From Nocardioides sp. CFH 31398 (GTDB taxonomy: Bacteria > Actinomycetota > Actinomycetes > Propionibacteriales > Nocardioidaceae), in assembly GCF_022436705.1 (NCBI RefSeq), contig NZ_JAKUHT010000001.1:248001-312000 (forward strand): 64,000 nucleotides of DNA, written 5' to 3'. The notes under the pieces are model-generated. The model had not been told where the DNA came from. It made no database searches and saw only the letters and a program-made list of their open reading frames with translations. This document shows positions 34,723-47,455 of the stretch, in pieces. The position numbers were made by a program, and so were the translations under genes. Numbering within the stretch: position 1 is the first letter of the stretch; every line of letters starts with the position of its first letter.

Positions 34723-35082
34723 ATGGAGCTCTACACCCCCGTCCTGGTACTGGCGGCGCTCGCCGCGGGGTTCGCCGTCTTCTCCGTGGTGATCACCAGC
34801 GTCACGGGTCCGGCCCGCTACAACCGCGTGCGCCTGGACTCGTACGAGTGCGGCATCGAGCCCACCCCGCAGCCCCTGGGCGGCGGGCGCATCCCGGTGA
34901 AGTACTACACGGTGGCGATGACCTTCATCATCTTCGACGTCGAGATCATGTTCCTGGTCCCGTGGGCGGTCTACTTCGACCAGCTCTCGTGGTTCGGCCT
35001 GATCGCCGTCGTGCTGTTCCTCTTCAACATCACGATCGCCTACGCCTACGAGTGGCGTCGGGGCGGTCTCGACTGGGACTGA
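34723..35082 (+). CDS. nuoA: NADH-quinone oxidoreductase subunit A
   Basis: 119-residue membrane subunit of complex I with three helices. The conserved first loop carries [22 protein letters not shown], including the cysteine exposed near the quinone site, followed by [16 protein letters not shown]. First gene of the 14-gene nuo operon, with GGAGGGATCGAGG before the ATG and a Rex operator upstream. Confidence 0.97.
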   Translation: MELYTPVLVLAALAAGFAVFSVVITSVTGPARYNRVRLDSYECGIEPTPQPLGGGRIPVKYYTVAMTFIIFDVEIMFLVPWAVYFDQLSWFGLIAVVLFLFNITIAYAYEWRRGGLDWD

Positions 35083-35104
35083 CAAGGTCCCGAGGGAGAG
35101 ACAC

Positions 35105-35655
<551 letters not shown>

Positions 35656-35659
<4 letters not shown>

Positions 35660-36462
35660 CGAGCCAGACCCCCGAGGACAAGGGCGGCGACCGTCCCGAG
35701 CAGCGCGCGGTCGACCAGACCCCGGAGAACGCCCCCAGCACGGTCGGCGACCGCGAGGGCTCCGTGGACCGCCACCCCGGCGCCGGCGAGCTGGACACCA
35801 CCCGGCGCGTCGAGCACGTCGGCACCCGCGTCGGCATGTTCGGCGTCAAGGGGTCCGGTGACACCTCCGGGTACGGCGGCCTGGTCCAGGCCGTCATCCT
35901 CCCCGGTGCCGCGCAGCGGCCCTTCGGCGAGTGGTTCGACGAGGCGTACGACGCCCTCGCGGAGGCCTGGACCGGCGGCCCGCTCGAGGAGGCCGTGACG
36001 GGCGTCGTGATCCACCGCGGCGAGCTGACCCTCCACGTGCACCGCGACCACTACCTGGCCGTGGCCCGCCTCCTGCGCGACGACGCCCGGCTCCGCTTCG
36101 AGCTGTGCTCCGGCGTCAGCGGCGTGCACTACCCCGGGGACGTCGGCGCCGAGCTGCACGTGGTCACCCACCTGCTGTCGATGACCCACAACCGCCGGCT
36201 GCGCCTCGAGGTGAGCTGCCACGACGCGGACCCGCACGTGCCGAGCCTGGTGTCCGTCTACCCGACGGCCGACTGGCACGAGCGCGAGACCTACGACATG
36301 TTCGGCGTGATCTTCGACGGCCACCCGTCGCTCACGCGGATCCTCATGCCGGACGACTGGCCCGGCCACCCCCAGCGGAAGGACTACCCGCTCGGCGGGA
36401 TCCCCGTGGAGTACAAGGGCGGCACCGTGCCGCCGCCCGACCAGCGGAGGGCGTACACCTGA
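35656..36462 (+). CDS. nuoC: NADH-quinone oxidoreductase subunit C
   Basis: 268 residues: a Pro/Asp/Glu-rich disordered N-terminal extension of about 55-60 residues, then the 30-kDa subunit fold with the conserved C-terminal signature [37 protein letters not shown] structural subunit of the peripheral arm. It overlaps nuoB (ATGA); its TGA shares one base with the nuoD ATG. Confidence 0.95.
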
Positions 36463-37838
36463 TGGTCTCGACAAGCTCGACCACCGACGGTCGCAACGAC
36501 GACATCTTCGCCCAGCCCGGGTCCGAGTCCGAGGAGGGGCGGGTCTTCACCGTCACCGGCCAGGACTGGGACGAGATCGCCGCGTCGCTGTCCAGCGACG
36601 AGGACGAGATCGCCGAGCGGGTCGTCGTCAACATGGGTCCGCAGCACCCGTCCACGCACGGCGTGCTGCGGCTGATCCTCGAGCTCGAGGGCGAGACGGT
36701 CACCGAGGCCCGTGCGGGCATCGGCTACCTCCACACCGGTATCGAGAAGAACATGGAGTACCGGACCTGGGTCCAGGGCGTCACGTTCTGCACCCGGATG
36801 GACTACCTGTCGCCGTTCTACAACGAGATGACCTACTGCCTCGGCGTCGAGAAGCTGCTCGACATCACCGACGACGTGCCCGAGCGGGCCCAGGTCATCC
36901 GCGTGATGATGCTGGAGCTCAACCGCATCTCCTCCCACCTCGTCGCCATCGCGACCGGCGGCATGGAGATCGGCGCGCTGACCGTCATGACCTGTGGCTT
37001 CCGCGAGCGCGAGCTGGTCCTCGACCTGTTCGAGCTCATCACGGGTCTGCGCATGAACCACGCCTACATCCGCCCCGGCGGCGTGGCGCAGGACCTGCCG
37101 CACGACGCGCTCGACGAGCTCCGCGGCTTCGTGCCCCTCATGCGCAAGCGCCTCACCGAGTACGCCGCGCTGTGCAACGCCAACCCGATCTTCCGCGCCC
37201 GCCTCGACGGCGTCGGCCACCTCGACCTCGAGGCGTGCCTCGCGCTGGGGATCACCGGGCCGGTGCTGCGCTCGACCGGCTACCCCTGGGACCTGCGCAA
37301 GACCCAGCCGGTGTCGGGCTACGAGACCTACGACTTCGACGTCCAGACCTGGGACACCGCCGACTCCTACGGCCGCTTCCGGATCCGGCTCGCCGAGATG
37401 CACGAGTCGCTGCGCATCGTCGAGCAGTGCATGGCCCGCCTCGAGAAGTCGCAGGGCGCGCCGGTCATGGTCTCCGACAAGAAGATCGCCTGGCCGAGCC
37501 AGCTCGCCATCGGCAGCGACGGCATGGGCAACAGCCTCGACCACATCCGCCACATCATGGGTGAGTCGATGGAGGCGCTGATCCACCACTTCAAGCTGGT
37601 CACGGAGGGCTTCCGGGTCCCGCCGGGCCAGGCCTACGTGCCGCTGGAGTCGCCTCGCGGCGAGCTGGGCTGCCACCTCGTCTCCGACGGCGGCACCCGG
37701 CCGGCGCGCGCGCACTTCCGCGACCCGTCGTTCGTGAACCTGCAGGCCACCGGGCTGATGAGCGAGGGCGGCATGGTCTCCGACGTCATCGTCGCCATCG
37801 CCTCGATCGACCCCGTGATGGGAGGCGTCGACCGATGA
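36462..37838 (+). CDS. nuoD: NADH-quinone oxidoreductase subunit D
   Basis: 458-residue 49-kDa subunit lining the quinone site. Conserved [15 protein letters not shown], the C-terminal [24 protein letters not shown] and the quinone-site His/Tyr region are present. The N-terminal about 45 residues form a polar extension whose first codons fall inside a REP-like sequence (36465-36484), so the true conserved domain starts around residue 50. Overlaps nuoC by one base and nuoE by ATGA. Confidence 0.96.
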   Translation: MVSTSSTTDGRNDDIFAQPGSESEEGRVFTVTGQDWDEIAASLSSDEDEIAERVVVNMGPQHPSTHGVLRLILELEGETVTEARAGIGYLHTGIEKNMEYRTWVQGVTFCTRMDYLSPFYNEMTYCLGVEKLLDITDDVPERAQVIRVMMLELNRISSHLVAIATGGMEIGALTVMTCGFRERELVLDLFELITGLRMNHAYIRPGGVAQDLPHDALDELRGFVPLMRKRLTEYAALCNANPIFRARLDGVGHLDLEACLALGITGPVLRSTGYPWDLRKTQPVSGYETYDFDVQTWDTADSYGRFRIRLAEMHESLRIVEQCMARLEKSQGAPVMVSDKKIAWPSQLAIGSDGMGNSLDHIRHIMGESMEALIHHFKLVTEGFRVPPGQAYVPLESPRGELGCHLVSDGGTRPARAHFRDPSFVNLQATGLMSEGGMVSDVIVAIASIDPVMGGVDR

Positions 37839-38674
37839 CCCAGCAGTCCACCGGGACCCCGCCGATCAGCGCCGAGGTGCGCGCCGAGCTCGTGGAGATC
37901 GGCGCCCGCTACCCGCAGGCCCGCTCGGGTCTCCTGCCGATGCTGCACCTGGTGCAGAGCGTCCAGGGCCGCGTCACCGCCGAGGGCATCGAGGCGTGCG
38001 CGGAGGTCCTGGGCCTCTCGACCGCCGAGGTCTCCGGCGTCGCGACCTTCTACACGATGTACAAGCGCCGTCCCGTCGGCGACTACCACGTCGGGGTCTG
38101 CACGAACACCCTGTGCGCGGTCATGGGTGGCGACGAGATCTTCGAGCGCCTGAAGGACCACCTCGACGTCGGCAACGACGAGACGACCGAGCACGTCGAC
38201 GGGCTGAAGGACATCACCCTCGAGCACGTCGAGTGCAACGCGGCCTGCGACTACGCGCCGGTCGTGATGGTCAACTGGGAGTTCATGGACCACCAGACCC
38301 CCGAGTCGGCGGTCCAGCTGGTCGACGACCTGCGGCAGGGCAACGAGGTCCGCTCCACGCGCGGCCCCCGCATCTGCACCTTCCGCCAGGCCGAGCGCGT
38401 GCTCGCGGGGTTCCCCGACGGGCTCGCCGACGAGGGGCCCTCCGCGGGCATCCCCTCCCTGAACGGCCTGCAGCTGGCCCAGCTCAACGGCTGGGGCCCC
38501 CCGCCCGGACGCGCCGGCAGCGACGCCGACCGTGCCGAGGCCGTGGCCGACCAGGGGCGTGCGGCCGCCCAGGCGACCGCCGAGGACGGCCAGGAGGGTG
38601 CCGTGGCGACCGAGGCGTCGCCGGCCGGCACGAAGCACGAGGACGCACCCGGCACCGGAGGCGAGGCCAAGTGA
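37835..38674 (+). CDS. nuoE: NADH-quinone oxidoreductase subunit E
   Basis: 279 residues. The thioredoxin-like [2Fe-2S] cluster N1a is ligated by C89, C94, C134 and C138. The core ends near residue 195; the remaining 80 or so residues are an Ala/Gly/Asp-rich tail of unknown function, making it much longer than E. coli NuoE. It forms the NADH-oxidising module with NuoF and NuoG. Overlaps nuoD (ATGA) and nuoF (GTGA). Confidence 0.95.
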   Translation: MTQQSTGTPPISAEVRAELVEIGARYPQARSGLLPMLHLVQSVQGRVTAEGIEACAEVLGLSTAEVSGVATFYTMYKRRPVGDYHVGVCTNTLCAVMGGDEIFERLKDHLDVGNDETTEHVDGLKDITLEHVECNAACDYAPVVMVNWEFMDHQTPESAVQLVDDLRQGNEVRSTRGPRICTFRQAERVLAGFPDGLADEGPSAGIPSLNGLQLAQLNGWGPPPGRAGSDADRAEAVADQGRAAAQATAEDGQEGAVATEASPAGTKHEDAPGTGGEAK

Positions 38675-40005
38675 GCACCGAGCAGCAGACGATCGACCCC
38701 CTGACCCCCGTCCTGTCCGCGGACTGGGGCGAGAAGCGCAGCTGGACCCGCGCCGTCTACGAGACCGGCGGCGGGTACGACGCCCTGCGCCGCGCCCTGC
38801 GCGACATGACCCCCGAGCAGGTGCTCACCGAGGTCAAGGAGTCCGGCCTGCGCGGCCGCGGCGGCGCGGGCTTCCCCACGGGCATGAAGTGGGGCTTCAT
38901 CCCGCAGGAGAACCCGAACCCGAAGTACCTCGTCGTCAACGCCGACGAGTCGGAGCCGGGCACCTGCAAGGACACCCCGCTGATGATGGCGAGCCCCCAC
39001 CTGCTGGTGGAGGGCGTCATCCTCGCCGCCTACGCGATCAACGCTCACCACGCGTTCATCTACGTGCGCGGCGAGATCCTGCACGTCGTCCGGCGGCTGC
39101 AGCAGGCGGTCGCGGAGGCCTACGAGGCCGGTTACCTCGGCGCCGACATCCTCGGCTCGGGCTACGACCTCGAGATCGTCGTCCACGCCGGCGCCGGCGC
39201 CTACATCTGCGGCGAGGAGACGGCCCTGCTCGACTCGCTCGAGGGCCGTCGCGGCCAGCCCCGCCTGCGCCCGCCGTTCCCCGCGGTCGCCGGCCTGTAC
39301 GCCAGCCCCACCGTCATCAACAACGTGGAGTCCATCGCGTCGGTGCCGGGCATCGTGCGTCACGGCGCCGAGTGGTTCGCCTCGATGGGGACCGAGAAGT
39401 CCAAGGGCTACGTCCTCTACTCGCTGTCGGGGCACGTGCGCGAGCCCGGACAGTTCGAGGCGCCGCTCGGCATCACGCTCCGTGAGCTCATCGACATGGC
39501 CGGCGGCATCCGCGAGGGCCACGAGCTGAAGTTCTGGACGCCGGGCGGCTCGTCGACCCCGATCCTCACCGCCGAGCACCTCGACGTCCCGCTGGACTAC
39601 GAGGCCGTCGGCGCGGCCGGCTCCATGCTCGGCACCCGCGCCCTGCAGGTCTTCGACGAGACCACCTCGGTGGTGCGCGCGGTCCTGCGCTGGACCGAGT
39701 TCTACAAGCACGAGTCGTGCGGCAAGTGCACCCCGTGCCGCGAGGGCACGTGGTGGCTCGTCCAGACCCTGAAGCGCCTCGAGGCCGGCCAGGGCGAGGA
39801 GGGCGACATCGAGAAGCTCGTCGACCTGTGCGACAACATCCTCGGCCGGTCGTTCTGCGCCCTCGGCGACGGCGCCACGAGCCCGATCACCTCCGCGATC
39901 CAGCACTTCCGCGAGGAGTTCGAGGCCGGCATGCACACCCCGGCGTGGGAGCTGTTCCCCTACCGCGCCTCCACCGTGTTCGCCCCGGAGGTCACCCCGG
40001 CATGA
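38671..40005 (+). CDS. nuoF: NADH-quinone oxidoreductase subunit F
   Basis: 444 residues. NADH/FMN site: [14 protein letters not shown] and [10 protein letters not shown]. The [4Fe-4S] cluster N3 is bound by C350, C353, C356 ([11 protein letters not shown]) and C396. Entry point of electrons from NADH. GTG start overlapping nuoE (GTGA); ends overlapping nuoG (ATGA). Confidence 0.97.
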   Translation: MSTEQQTIDPLTPVLSADWGEKRSWTRAVYETGGGYDALRRALRDMTPEQVLTEVKESGLRGRGGAGFPTGMKWGFIPQENPNPKYLVVNADESEPGTCKDTPLMMASPHLLVEGVILAAYAINAHHAFIYVRGEILHVVRRLQQAVAEAYEAGYLGADILGSGYDLEIVVHAGAGAYICGEETALLDSLEGRRGQPRLRPPFPAVAGLYASPTVINNVESIASVPGIVRHGAEWFASMGTEKSKGYVLYSLSGHVREPGQFEAPLGITLRELIDMAGGIREGHELKFWTPGGSSTPILTAEHLDVPLDYEAVGAAGSMLGTRALQVFDETTSVVRAVLRWTEFYKHESCGKCTPCREGTWWLVQTLKRLEAGQGEEGDIEKLVDLCDNILGRSFCALGDGATSPITSAIQHFREEFEAGMHTPAWELFPYRASTVFAPEVTPA

Positions 40006-42467
40006 CCGCGACCCAGCAGCCCTCCGACAGGTCCCGTCAGGGCGCCGTCGAGAAGTCCGACCTCGTCACCGTCACCATCGACGGCGTCGAGACGTCGGTC
40101 CCGAAGGACACCCTGGTGATCCGGGCCGCCGAGCAGATCGGCGTCCAGATCCCGCGGTTCTGCGACCACCCGCTGCTCGCGCCCGTCGGTGCGTGCCGCC
40201 AGTGCCTGGTCGAGGTGCCGGACGCCGGCAACGGGCGCGGCATGCCCAAGCCGCAGGCCTCCTGCACGCTGCAGGTCGCCGAGGGCATGGTCGTGGAGAC
40301 GCAGAACACCAACGCCAAGGCGGACAAGGCGCAGCAGGGCGTGATGGAGCTGCTGCTCATCAACCACCCGCTCGACTGCCCGGTCTGCGACAAGGGCGGC
40401 GAGTGCCCGCTGCAGAACCAGGCCATGTCGAACGGCCGGGGCGAGTCGCGCTTCGAGGGCGTGAAGCGCACGTTCCCGAAGCCGATCAACATCTCGGCCC
40501 AGGTCCTGCTCGACCGTGAGCGCTGCGTGCTGTGCGCCCGCTGCACCCGGTTCTCCGAGCAGATCGCGGGCGACCCGTTCATCGCGCTGGTCGAGCGGGG
40601 CGCGCTGCAGCAGGTCGGCATCTACGAGAAGCAGCCCTTCGAGTCCTACTTCTCCGGCAACACCATCCAGATCTGCCCGGTCGGCGCGCTGACCAGCGCC
40701 GACTACCGCTTCCGCTCCCGTCCCTTCGACCTCGTGTCGACCCCCGGCGTCGGCGAGCACGACGCCTGCGGCGCGGCGATCCGCATCGACCACCGCCGCG
40801 GCAAGGTCATGCGCCGGCTGTCCGGCAACGACCCCGAGGTCAACGAGGAGTGGATCACCGACAAGGACCGCTTCGCGTTCCACTACGCGCGCGGCGAGGA
40901 CCGCCTCACCCACCCCCGCGTGCGCGACGAGGCGACCGGCCTGCTCCGCCCGGCGTCGTGGCCGGAGGCCTTCGCGGTCGCCGCCCGCGGCCTCGCGGCG
41001 GCGAGGGACGCCGGCGGGGTCGGCGTGCTGCCCGGCGGCCGCCTGACCGCCGAGGACGCCTACGCCTACTCGACCTTCGCCCGCGTCGCTCTCGGCACGC
41101 ACGACGTCGACTTCCGCGCCCGCCCGCACAGCCGTGAGGAGGCCGAGTTCCTCGCCGCCCACGTCGTGCTCGGTGGGCCCGACACCACCCGCGGCGGCCG
41201 TGGCGCGACGTACGCCGACCTCGAGGGCGCCTCGACCGTGGTCCTCGCGGGCCTCGAGCCGGAGGACGAGGCCGGCACGATCTTCCTGCGCCTGCGCAAG
41301 GCGGCCCGCAAGGGCACCCGGGTCGTCGCCGTCGCCCCCTGGACGACGCGCGGTCTCGAGAAGACCCACGGTCACCTGGTCCGCACCGCGCCGGGCGAGG
41401 AGGCCCGCGCGCTGCAGGCGCTCACGGGCGGCGGGGACCTCGTCCTCGACCACCGCTCGGTGATCCTCGTCGGCGAGCGCCTCGGCGCCGTCCCCGGCGC
41501 GCTCAGCGCCGCGGCCGACCTGGCCCGCGCGCACGGCGCCAAGCTCGCCTGGGTGCCGCGCCGCGCCGGCGACCGCGGGGCCGTCGAGGCCGGCTGCCTG
41601 CCGAACCTGCTGCCCGGAGGCCGCCCCGTCGGCGACGCCGCCGCCCGCGTCGACGCCGCCACGGAGTGGGGCGTCGAGGCGCTGCCCGAGACCCCGGGCC
41701 GCGACGCCGACGCGATCGTCACCGCCGTGGTCGACGGGACGCTGGCCGGCCTGGTCGTCGGCGGCGTGGACCCCGACGACACCGCCGACCCGGCCGCGTT
41801 CCGTGCGGCGCTCGACGCGGCGTCGTTCGTGGTGGCCCTCGAGCTGCGCGAGACCGACGTGACCCGTGCGGCCGACGTGGTCTTCCCGGTGGCCCCGACC
41901 ACCGACAAGACCGGCACCTTCGTGTCGTGGGAGGGCCGGACGCGCCCGTTCGAGGCCGTCTTCACCGAGCCGTCCTCGCTGCCCGACGCGCGGGTCCTGG
42001 CCGGTGTCGCCGAGGAGCTCGGACGCCCGCTCGGCTTCCGGCAGACGTCGGAGGTCCGTGCCCGGATGCAGCAGATGGGTGCCTGGGACGGTCCGCTCGC
42101 GACGATGTCGGTCCACCGCCCGGCCGCGCCGCTGACGCCCGACGAGCGCAGCGCCCCCACGGGAAGCGTCCGGATGCGGCTCGCGACCTGGAAGCTCATG
42201 CTCGACCTGGGCTCGATGCAGGACAACGAGAAGCACCTGCGCGCCACGGCCCGCACGCCCGTCGCCCGCCTGCCCCACGACGTCGCCGCCGCCCTGGGCG
42301 AGCACGTGACGATCACGGGCGACCGCGGCTCGATCGACCTGCCCGTCGAGGCGGCCGACCTGCCCGACGGCGTCGTGTGGGTGCCCGCTCGGTCGACCGG
42401 CCGCGGCGTGCTGGCCGACCTGGCCTCGCCGGGCTCGACCGTCGTGGTGAAGGGTGTGCAGTCGTGA
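40002..42467 (+). CDS. nuoG: NADH-quinone oxidoreductase subunit G
   Basis: 821 residues. N-terminal [2Fe-2S] N1b: C54, C65, C68, C88. His-Cys3 cluster N5: H122, C126, C129, C135. [4Fe-4S] N4: C175, C178, C181, C225. The additional N7 cluster found in E. coli and Thermus is not supported: only C256 remains in [11 protein letters not shown] where a CxxC pair is expected. The rest is a degenerate molybdopterin-oxidoreductase domain. It starts from an ATGA overlap with nuoF and ends in GTGA with nuoH. Confidence 0.96.
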   Translation: MTATQQPSDRSRQGAVEKSDLVTVTIDGVETSVPKDTLVIRAAEQIGVQIPRFCDHPLLAPVGACRQCLVEVPDAGNGRGMPKPQASCTLQVAEGMVVETQNTNAKADKAQQGVMELLLINHPLDCPVCDKGGECPLQNQAMSNGRGESRFEGVKRTFPKPINISAQVLLDRERCVLCARCTRFSEQIAGDPFIALVERGALQQVGIYEKQPFESYFSGNTIQICPVGALTSADYRFRSRPFDLVSTPGVGEHDACGAAIRIDHRRGKVMRRLSGNDPEVNEEWITDKDRFAFHYARGEDRLTHPRVRDEATGLLRPASWPEAFAVAARGLAAARDAGGVGVLPGGRLTAEDAYAYSTFARVALGTHDVDFRARPHSREEAEFLAAHVVLGGPDTTRGGRGATYADLEGASTVVLAGLEPEDEAGTIFLRLRKAARKGTRVVAVAPWTTRGLEKTHGHLVRTAPGEEARALQALTGGGDLVLDHRSVILVGERLGAVPGALSAAADLARAHGAKLAWVPRRAGDRGAVEAGCLPNLLPGGRPVGDAAARVDAATEWGVEALPETPGRDADAIVTAVVDGTLAGLVVGGVDPDDTADPAAFRAALDAASFVVALELRETDVTRAADVVFPVAPTTDKTGTFVSWEGRTRPFEAVFTEPSSLPDARVLAGVAEELGRPLGFRQTSEVRARMQQMGAWDGPLATMSVHRPAAPLTPDERSAPTGSVRMRLATWKLMLDLGSMQDNEKHLRATARTPVARLPHDVAAALGEHVTITGDRGSIDLPVEAADLPDGVVWVPARSTGRGVLADLASPGSTVVVKGVQS

Positions 42468-43810
42468 CCGACCTCTCCGCCTTCGGCCAGGACCCGTGGT
42501 GGGTCGTCGGCCTCAAGGCCGTCCTGATCTTCGTCGTCCTGGTGCTCCTCACCCTGTTCAACATCTGGTGGGAGCGCCGGGTCGTGGCGCGCATGCAGCA
42601 CCGCATCGGCCCGAACGTGCACGGCCCCTTCGGCCTGCTGCAGTCGCTCGCCGACGGCGTGAAGCTGGCGCTGAAGGAGGACATCATCCCGAAGGCGGCC
42701 GACAAGGTCGTCTTCATCATCGCCCCGGTCCTCACCGTGGTGCCCGCGTTCGTCACGTTCGCGGTCATCCCGTTCGGGCCCGAGGTGCAGATCCCGTTCA
42801 CCGACGTCGTCACCCCGCTGCAGCTGACCGACATGCCGGTCGCCGTGCTGTTCATGATGGCGATCGCGTCGATCGGCATCTACGGCATCGTGCTCGGCGG
42901 CTGGAGCTCCGGGTCGACGTACTCGCTGCTGGGCGGCCTGCGCTCGAGCGCGCAGATGATCTCCTACGAGGTCTCGATGGGCCTCGCCCTCGTGACCGTC
43001 TTCCTGTACGCCGGGTCGGTGTCCACCTCGGAGATCGTCGCGGCGCAGGAGAACATCTGGTTCGGCATCGTCCTGCTGCCCTCGTTCGTGATCTACGTGA
43101 TCTCGATGGTCGGCGAGGTGAACCGGGCCCCGTTCGACCTGCCCGAGGCCGAGGGCGAGCTCGTCGGCGGCTTCCACACCGAGTACAGCTCGCTGAAGTT
43201 CGCGCTGTTCTTCCTGGCCGAGTACATCAACATGGCCACGGTCTCCGCGATCGCCACGACGCTGTTCCTCGGCGGCTGGCGCGCACCGTTCGGGCTGGGG
43301 ACGCTCTTCCCGACCCTGAACGAGGGCTACTGGCCCGTGCTGTGGTTCTTCGGCAAGGTCCTGGCCTTCATCTTCCTGTTCATCTGGCTGCGCGGCTCGC
43401 TGCCCCGGATGCGCTACGACCAGTTCATGAACTTCGGCTGGAAGGTCCTGATCCCGATCGCCCTGGGCTGGACCGTCCTGGTCGCCGTGATCCGGATGAT
43501 CACCCTCGAGGGCGGCGGCCTCGACCAGCGCTGGCTGGTCATCGGCTCCGCGGTCATCGCGGTCGTGCTGATCGCGCTGTTCTTCTTCGGCGGCGACGAG
43601 AAGGCCGACGAGAAGGCCGGCGCGGACGCCGAGCCGGTGATCGGGCCGGACGCCGGCGGCATCAGCCGCGGCGCTCCCGGCGAGGGCCGCTTCCCCGCCC
43701 CGCCGATGCCGAAGGGCGGTGCCGTGCGCGGCGCCGCGAAGCCGCTGACGTTCCCGGGCTCGTCGCACAGCACCACGTCCAGCACGAAGACCGCCGAGAA
43801 GAAGGACTGA
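42464..43810 (+). CDS. nuoH: NADH-quinone oxidoreductase subunit H
   Basis: 448 residues with eight or more membrane helices. Conserved [19 protein letters not shown] near residue 50 and [20 protein letters not shown] near 215 belong to the quinone-channel loops. The last 60 or so residues (after [14 protein letters not shown]) form a polar Ser/Thr/Pro tail extending beyond the family core. It links the peripheral arm to the proton-pumping arm. Confidence 0.96.
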   Translation: MTDLSAFGQDPWWVVGLKAVLIFVVLVLLTLFNIWWERRVVARMQHRIGPNVHGPFGLLQSLADGVKLALKEDIIPKAADKVVFIIAPVLTVVPAFVTFAVIPFGPEVQIPFTDVVTPLQLTDMPVAVLFMMAIASIGIYGIVLGGWSSGSTYSLLGGLRSSAQMISYEVSMGLALVTVFLYAGSVSTSEIVAAQENIWFGIVLLPSFVIYVISMVGEVNRAPFDLPEAEGELVGGFHTEYSSLKFALFFLAEYINMATVSAIATTLFLGGWRAPFGLGTLFPTLNEGYWPVLWFFGKVLAFIFLFIWLRGSLPRMRYDQFMNFGWKVLIPIALGWTVLVAVIRMITLEGGGLDQRWLVIGSAVIAVVLIALFFFGGDEKADEKAGADAEPVIGPDAGGISRGAPGEGRFPAPPMPKGGAVRGAAKPLTFPGSSHSTTSSTKTAEKKD

Positions 43811-43811
43811 G

Positions 43812-44372
43812 ATGGCCACCCTCCGTGACCAGGTCGCCGGCTTCGGCGTCACCTTCCGGACCATGTTCAAGAAGGTCGTCACCGAGCAGTACCCGTTCCA
43901 GAAGGAGCCGACGGCGCCCCGCTTCCACGGGCGCCACCAGCTCAACCGCTGGCCCGACGGCCTGGAGAAGTGCATCGGCTGCGAGCTGTGCGCCTGGGCG
44001 TGCCCGGCCGACGCGATCTACGTCGAGGGCGCGTCGAACGACGACGCCTCCGGCGAGCGCTTCAGCCCCGGTGAGCGGTACGGCCGCGTCTACCAGATCA
44101 ACTACCTGCGCTGCATCCTGTGCGGGCTGTGCATCGAGGCGTGCCCGACCCGGGCCCTGACGATGACCAACGAGTACGAGCTGGCCGACGACAACCGCGC
44201 GGACCTCATCTACGAGAAGTCCGACCTCCTCGCCCCGCTGCTGCCCGGCATGGAGCAGCCGCCGCACCCGATGCGGCTCGGGGACGACGAGGGCGACTAC
44301 TACCGCGGCGCCACCCGACCGCCCGCGTCCGCCTCGGACACGAGCAACGAGAAGCAGGAGCCGGTGACGTGA
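43812..44372 (+). CDS. nuoI: NADH-quinone oxidoreductase subunit I
   Basis: 186 residues. Two [4Fe-4S] clusters (N6a, N6b) are bound by C54/C57/C60 plus C111 and C101/C104/C107 plus C64, the classic 8Fe ferredoxin pattern. It passes electrons from NuoG to NuoB. Starts one base after the nuoH stop; overlaps nuoJ (GTGA). The C-terminal 45 residues are polar. Confidence 0.97.
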   Translation: MATLRDQVAGFGVTFRTMFKKVVTEQYPFQKEPTAPRFHGRHQLNRWPDGLEKCIGCELCAWACPADAIYVEGASNDDASGERFSPGERYGRVYQINYLRCILCGLCIEACPTRALTMTNEYELADDNRADLIYEKSDLLAPLLPGMEQPPHPMRLGDDEGDYYRGATRPPASASDTSNEKQEPVT

Positions 44373-45211
44373 TCGCGTTCTGGGTGCTGGCACCGATCAT
44401 GGTGCTGGCCGCACTGGGCGTGCTGTTCGTCCGCAAGGCCGTCCACGCCGCGCTGCTGCTCGCGGTGGTGATGATCAGCCTCGCGTGCCTGTACGCCGTC
44501 CTCGAGGCGCCGTTCCTGTTCGCGGTGCAGATCATCGTCTACACCGGCGCGATCATGATGCTGTTCCTGTTCGTGCTGATGCTCGTGGGCGTCGACTCCA
44601 GCGACTCGGTCGTGGAGACCATCCGCGGCCACCGCGTCACCGCCACCGTGCTGGGCGTGCTGTTCGCCGCCGTCCTCGCCATCGGCCTCGGGCAGGTCGG
44701 CCTCGCGCCGGCCGTGGGGCTGACCGAGGCCAACGCCGACGGCAACATCGAGGGCATCGCCGCGATCCTGTTCAGCGACTACGTGCTGATCTTCGAGGCC
44801 ACCGCCGCCCTGCTCGTCACCGCCGCCCTCGGCGCCATGGTGCTGGCGCACCGCGAGCGCACCGAGCCCAAGGCGACCCAGGCCGACCTCGCCGCACGCC
44901 GCATGAAGGCGTACGCCGACCGCGGCGAGAACATCACGCCGCTGCCGGCCCCCGGCGTCTACGCCCGCCACAACGCGGTCGACACCCCGGCGCTGCTGCC
45001 CGACGGCAGCCCCGCGCCGACCTCCGTGTCGCGGGTGCTCACCGCCCGTGGCACGGTACGGTCCGCGCCGGACATGGCCGACGACATCGACGCCGTGCGC
45101 CGGCAGATGTCGGGCCGCCCGGAGCCGGAGGCCGACACCAGCCGCGCCGCCGTCCAGGGCGAGACCCCCGGTGACTCGCAGCGTCCCGACAGGGGAGGGG
45201 AGCAGGCGTGA
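44369..45211 (+). CDS. nuoJ: NADH-quinone oxidoreductase subunit J
   Basis: 280 residues: five membrane helices in about 1-165, with the conserved [20 protein letters not shown] helix whose pi-bulge rotates during turnover. The C-terminal 110 residues are a soluble, Pro/Asp/Arg-rich extension typical of actinobacterial NuoJ but absent in E. coli. GTG start overlapping nuoI; ends with GTGA overlap to nuoK. Confidence 0.95.
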   Translation: MIAFWVLAPIMVLAALGVLFVRKAVHAALLLAVVMISLACLYAVLEAPFLFAVQIIVYTGAIMMLFLFVLMLVGVDSSDSVVETIRGHRVTATVLGVLFAAVLAIGLGQVGLAPAVGLTEANADGNIEGIAAILFSDYVLIFEATAALLVTAALGAMVLAHRERTEPKATQADLAARRMKAYADRGENITPLPAPGVYARHNAVDTPALLPDGSPAPTSVSRVLTARGTVRSAPDMADDIDAVRRQMSGRPEPEADTSRAAVQGETPGDSQRPDRGGEQA

Positions 45212-45501
45212 CGCCGTACATCGTGCTCTCGGCGATCCTCTTCGCCATCGGGGCCGCGGGGGTGCTGATCCGCCGCAACGCGATCGTCGTGTTCATGTGC
45301 GTCGAGCTGATGCTCAACGCCTCCAACCTGGCGCTGGTGAGCTTCGCCCGCCAGAACGGCAACCTCGAGGGGCAGGTCGCGGCGTTCTTCGTCATGGTCG
45401 TCGCCGCCGCCGAGGTCGTCGTGGGGCTCGCGATCATCATGACCATCTTCCGGACCCGTCGCTCGGCCTCGGTCGACGACGCGAGCCTGCTGAAGTACTG
45501 A
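45208..45501 (+). CDS. nuoK: NADH-quinone oxidoreductase subunit K
   Basis: 97 residues with three membrane helices; conserved acidic residues for proton transfer occur in [13 protein letters not shown] and [15 protein letters not shown]. MrpC-like subunit bridging to NuoN. GTG start overlapping the nuoJ stop. Confidence 0.96.
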   Translation: MTPYIVLSAILFAIGAAGVLIRRNAIVVFMCVELMLNASNLALVSFARQNGNLEGQVAAFFVMVVAAAEVVVGLAIIMTIFRTRRSASVDDASLLKY

Positions 45502-45514
45502 GGTAGCAGCGACG

Positions 45515-47455
45515 ATGACGTTCCTTCCGATGGCCGCCTCCGGCGGCGAGGTCCCCGTGGTCGAGCCGATCGCGGCGACCGGGGCCTTCTCCCTGATGTG
45601 GCTGCTGATCGCGCTGCCGCTGGCCGGCGCGGTGGTCCTGCTGCTCGGCGGCCGGGCCACCGACAGGTGGGGCCACCTGCTCGGCACGGCGACGTCCTTC
45701 GCCTCCTTCGGGCTGGGCGTCTACCTGTTCGTCGAGATGCTCGGCCTCGGCGAGGAGGAGCGGCAGCACGGCCTGCGCCTGTTCGACTGGATCACCGCGG
45801 GCAGCTTCACGGTCGGCTTCGACCTGCTGCTGGACCCGCTGTCGATCCTGTTCGTCCTGCTCATCACGGGCGTCGGGTCGCTGATCCACCTCTACTCCAT
45901 CGGCTACATGGCCCACGACGAGCGGCGACGGCGGTTCTTCGCCTACCTCAACCTGTTCGTCGCGGCGATGCTGATGCTGGTGCTGGCCGGTGACTTCCTC
46001 GGCGTGTTCCTGGGCTGGGAGGGCGTCGGCCTCGCGTCGTACCTCCTGATCGGCTTCTGGCAGCACAAGCCGTCCGCGGCCGCGGCGGCGAAGAAGGCGT
46101 TCGTCATCAACCGCGTCGGCGACATGGGCCTCTCCCTCGCCATCATGCTCATGTTCGTCACGTTCGGCACGAGCTCGTTCGCCGGCGTCTCCGCCGTGGC
46201 GGGGGAGGCCAGCGAGACGACCCTGACGATCATCGGCCTGCTGCTCCTGCTGGGCGCCTGCGGCAAGTCGGCCCAGGTGCCGCTCCAGGCGTGGCTGCTC
46301 GACGCGATGGAGGGCCCGACCCCGGTGTCGGCGCTCATCCACGCCGCGACGATGGTCACCGCGGGCGTCTACCTCGTGGTCCGCGCGAACTTCATCTTCG
46401 AGAACGCCCCGGTCGCGCAGACGGTGGTCGTGGTCGTGGCCTGCGTGACGCTGATCTGGGGTGCGGTCATCGGCTGCGCCCGCGACGACATCAAGAAGGT
46501 GCTCGCCGGCTCCACGATGAGCCAGATCGGCTACATGATGCTCGGCGCCGGCCTCGGCGTCGCGGGCTACGCGTACGCGATCTTCCACCTCATCACCCAC
46601 GGCTTCTTCAAGGCCAACATGTTCCTCGGCGCCGGCTCGGTGATGCACGGCATGGACGACGAGGTCGACATGCGCCGGTACGGCGCCCTGCGTCGCGCCA
46701 TGCCGGTCACGTTCATCACCTTCGGCCTCGGCTACCTCGCGATCATCGGGTTCCCGTTCTTCTCCGGCTTCTTCTCGAAGGACCGGATCATCGAGACGGC
46801 GCTGCTGGAGAACCCGGTCGCGGGCGTCGCCGCGCTGATCGGCGCCGGCGTCACCGGCTTCTACATGACCCGGCTGATGCTGATGACCTACTTCACCAAC
46901 AAGCGGTGGGCCGAGCAGGCGCACCCGCACGAGTCGCCCGCCGTCATGACGGTGCCGCTCGTCGTGCTCGCGACGCTGTCGGTCGTCGGCGGCGTGCTGA
47001 TCCTCGGTGACTGGATCAAGTACTGGCTGGCGCCGGTCGTGGGGGAGGCCGAGGAGCACTCGACCCCCGTCCCGCCGATCGTGTTCTCGATCGTCATCAC
47101 CGTCGTCGTCGCGATCGGCGTCGCGCTCGCCGTGTTCCTCGTCGGGCGCCGCGACGTGCCGCGCGAGGCGCCGTCCGACGTCTCGCCGCTGACCCGGGCG
47201 GCCCGCGCCGACCTGTACGGCGACGCCATCAACGAGGGACTCGTGGTCGGACCCGGCCGCGTCCTGGTCGAGTCGGTCACGGTCACCGACGCCAAGGTCG
47301 TCGACGGCCTCGTCGAGGGCACGTCGTACGGCATCGGCGGGCTCTCCGGCCGCCTGCGCCGCTTCCAGAACGGCTTCGTGCGCTCGTACGCCGCGGCCGT
47401 CCTGCTCGGCGTCCTCCTCGTCGTCGGCGCCCTGCTGGTGGTGACGCTGGCATGA
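45515..47455 (+). CDS. nuoL: NADH-quinone oxidoreductase subunit L
   Basis: 646-residue antiporter-like subunit with about 16 membrane segments including the long lateral helix near the C-terminus. Conserved [33 protein letters not shown] and lysines of the central hydrophilic axis are present. Terminal proton-pumping subunit. Its stop overlaps the start of a 23-codon mini-ORF that leads to nuoM. Confidence 0.97.
   Translation: MTFLPMAASGGEVPVVEPIAATGAFSLMWLLIALPLAGAVVLLLGGRATDRWGHLLGTATSFASFGLGVYLFVEMLGLGEEERQHGLRLFDWITAGSFTVGFDLLLDPLSILFVLLITGVGSLIHLYSIGYMAHDERRRRFFAYLNLFVAAMLMLVLAGDFLGVFLGWEGVGLASYLLIGFWQHKPSAAAAAKKAFVINRVGDMGLSLAIMLMFVTFGTSSFAGVSAVAGEASETTLTIIGLLLLLGACGKSAQVPLQAWLLDAMEGPTPVSALIHAATMVTAGVYLVVRANFIFENAPVAQTVVVVVACVTLIWGAVIGCARDDIKKVLAGSTMSQIGYMMLGAGLGVAGYAYAIFHLITHGFFKANMFLGAGSVMHGMDDEVDMRRYGALRRAMPVTFITFGLGYLAIIGFPFFSGFFSKDRIIETALLENPVAGVAALIGAGVTGFYMTRLMLMTYFTNKRWAEQAHPHESPAVMTVPLVVLATLSVVGGVLILGDWIKYWLAPVVGEAEEHSTPVPPIVFSIVITVVVAIGVALAVFLVGRRDVPREAPSDVSPLTRAARADLYGDAINEGLVVGPGRVLVESVTVTDAKVVDGLVEGTSYGIGGLSGRLRRFQNGFVRSYAAAVLLGVLLVVGALLVVTLA

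Noticed and set aside
36384..42305. Long antisense frames opposite the nuo genes
   Set aside because: Composition (Val/Gly/Ala/Asp/Arg shadows) and position in the complementary frame of well-conserved genes mark them as GC-rich shadows.
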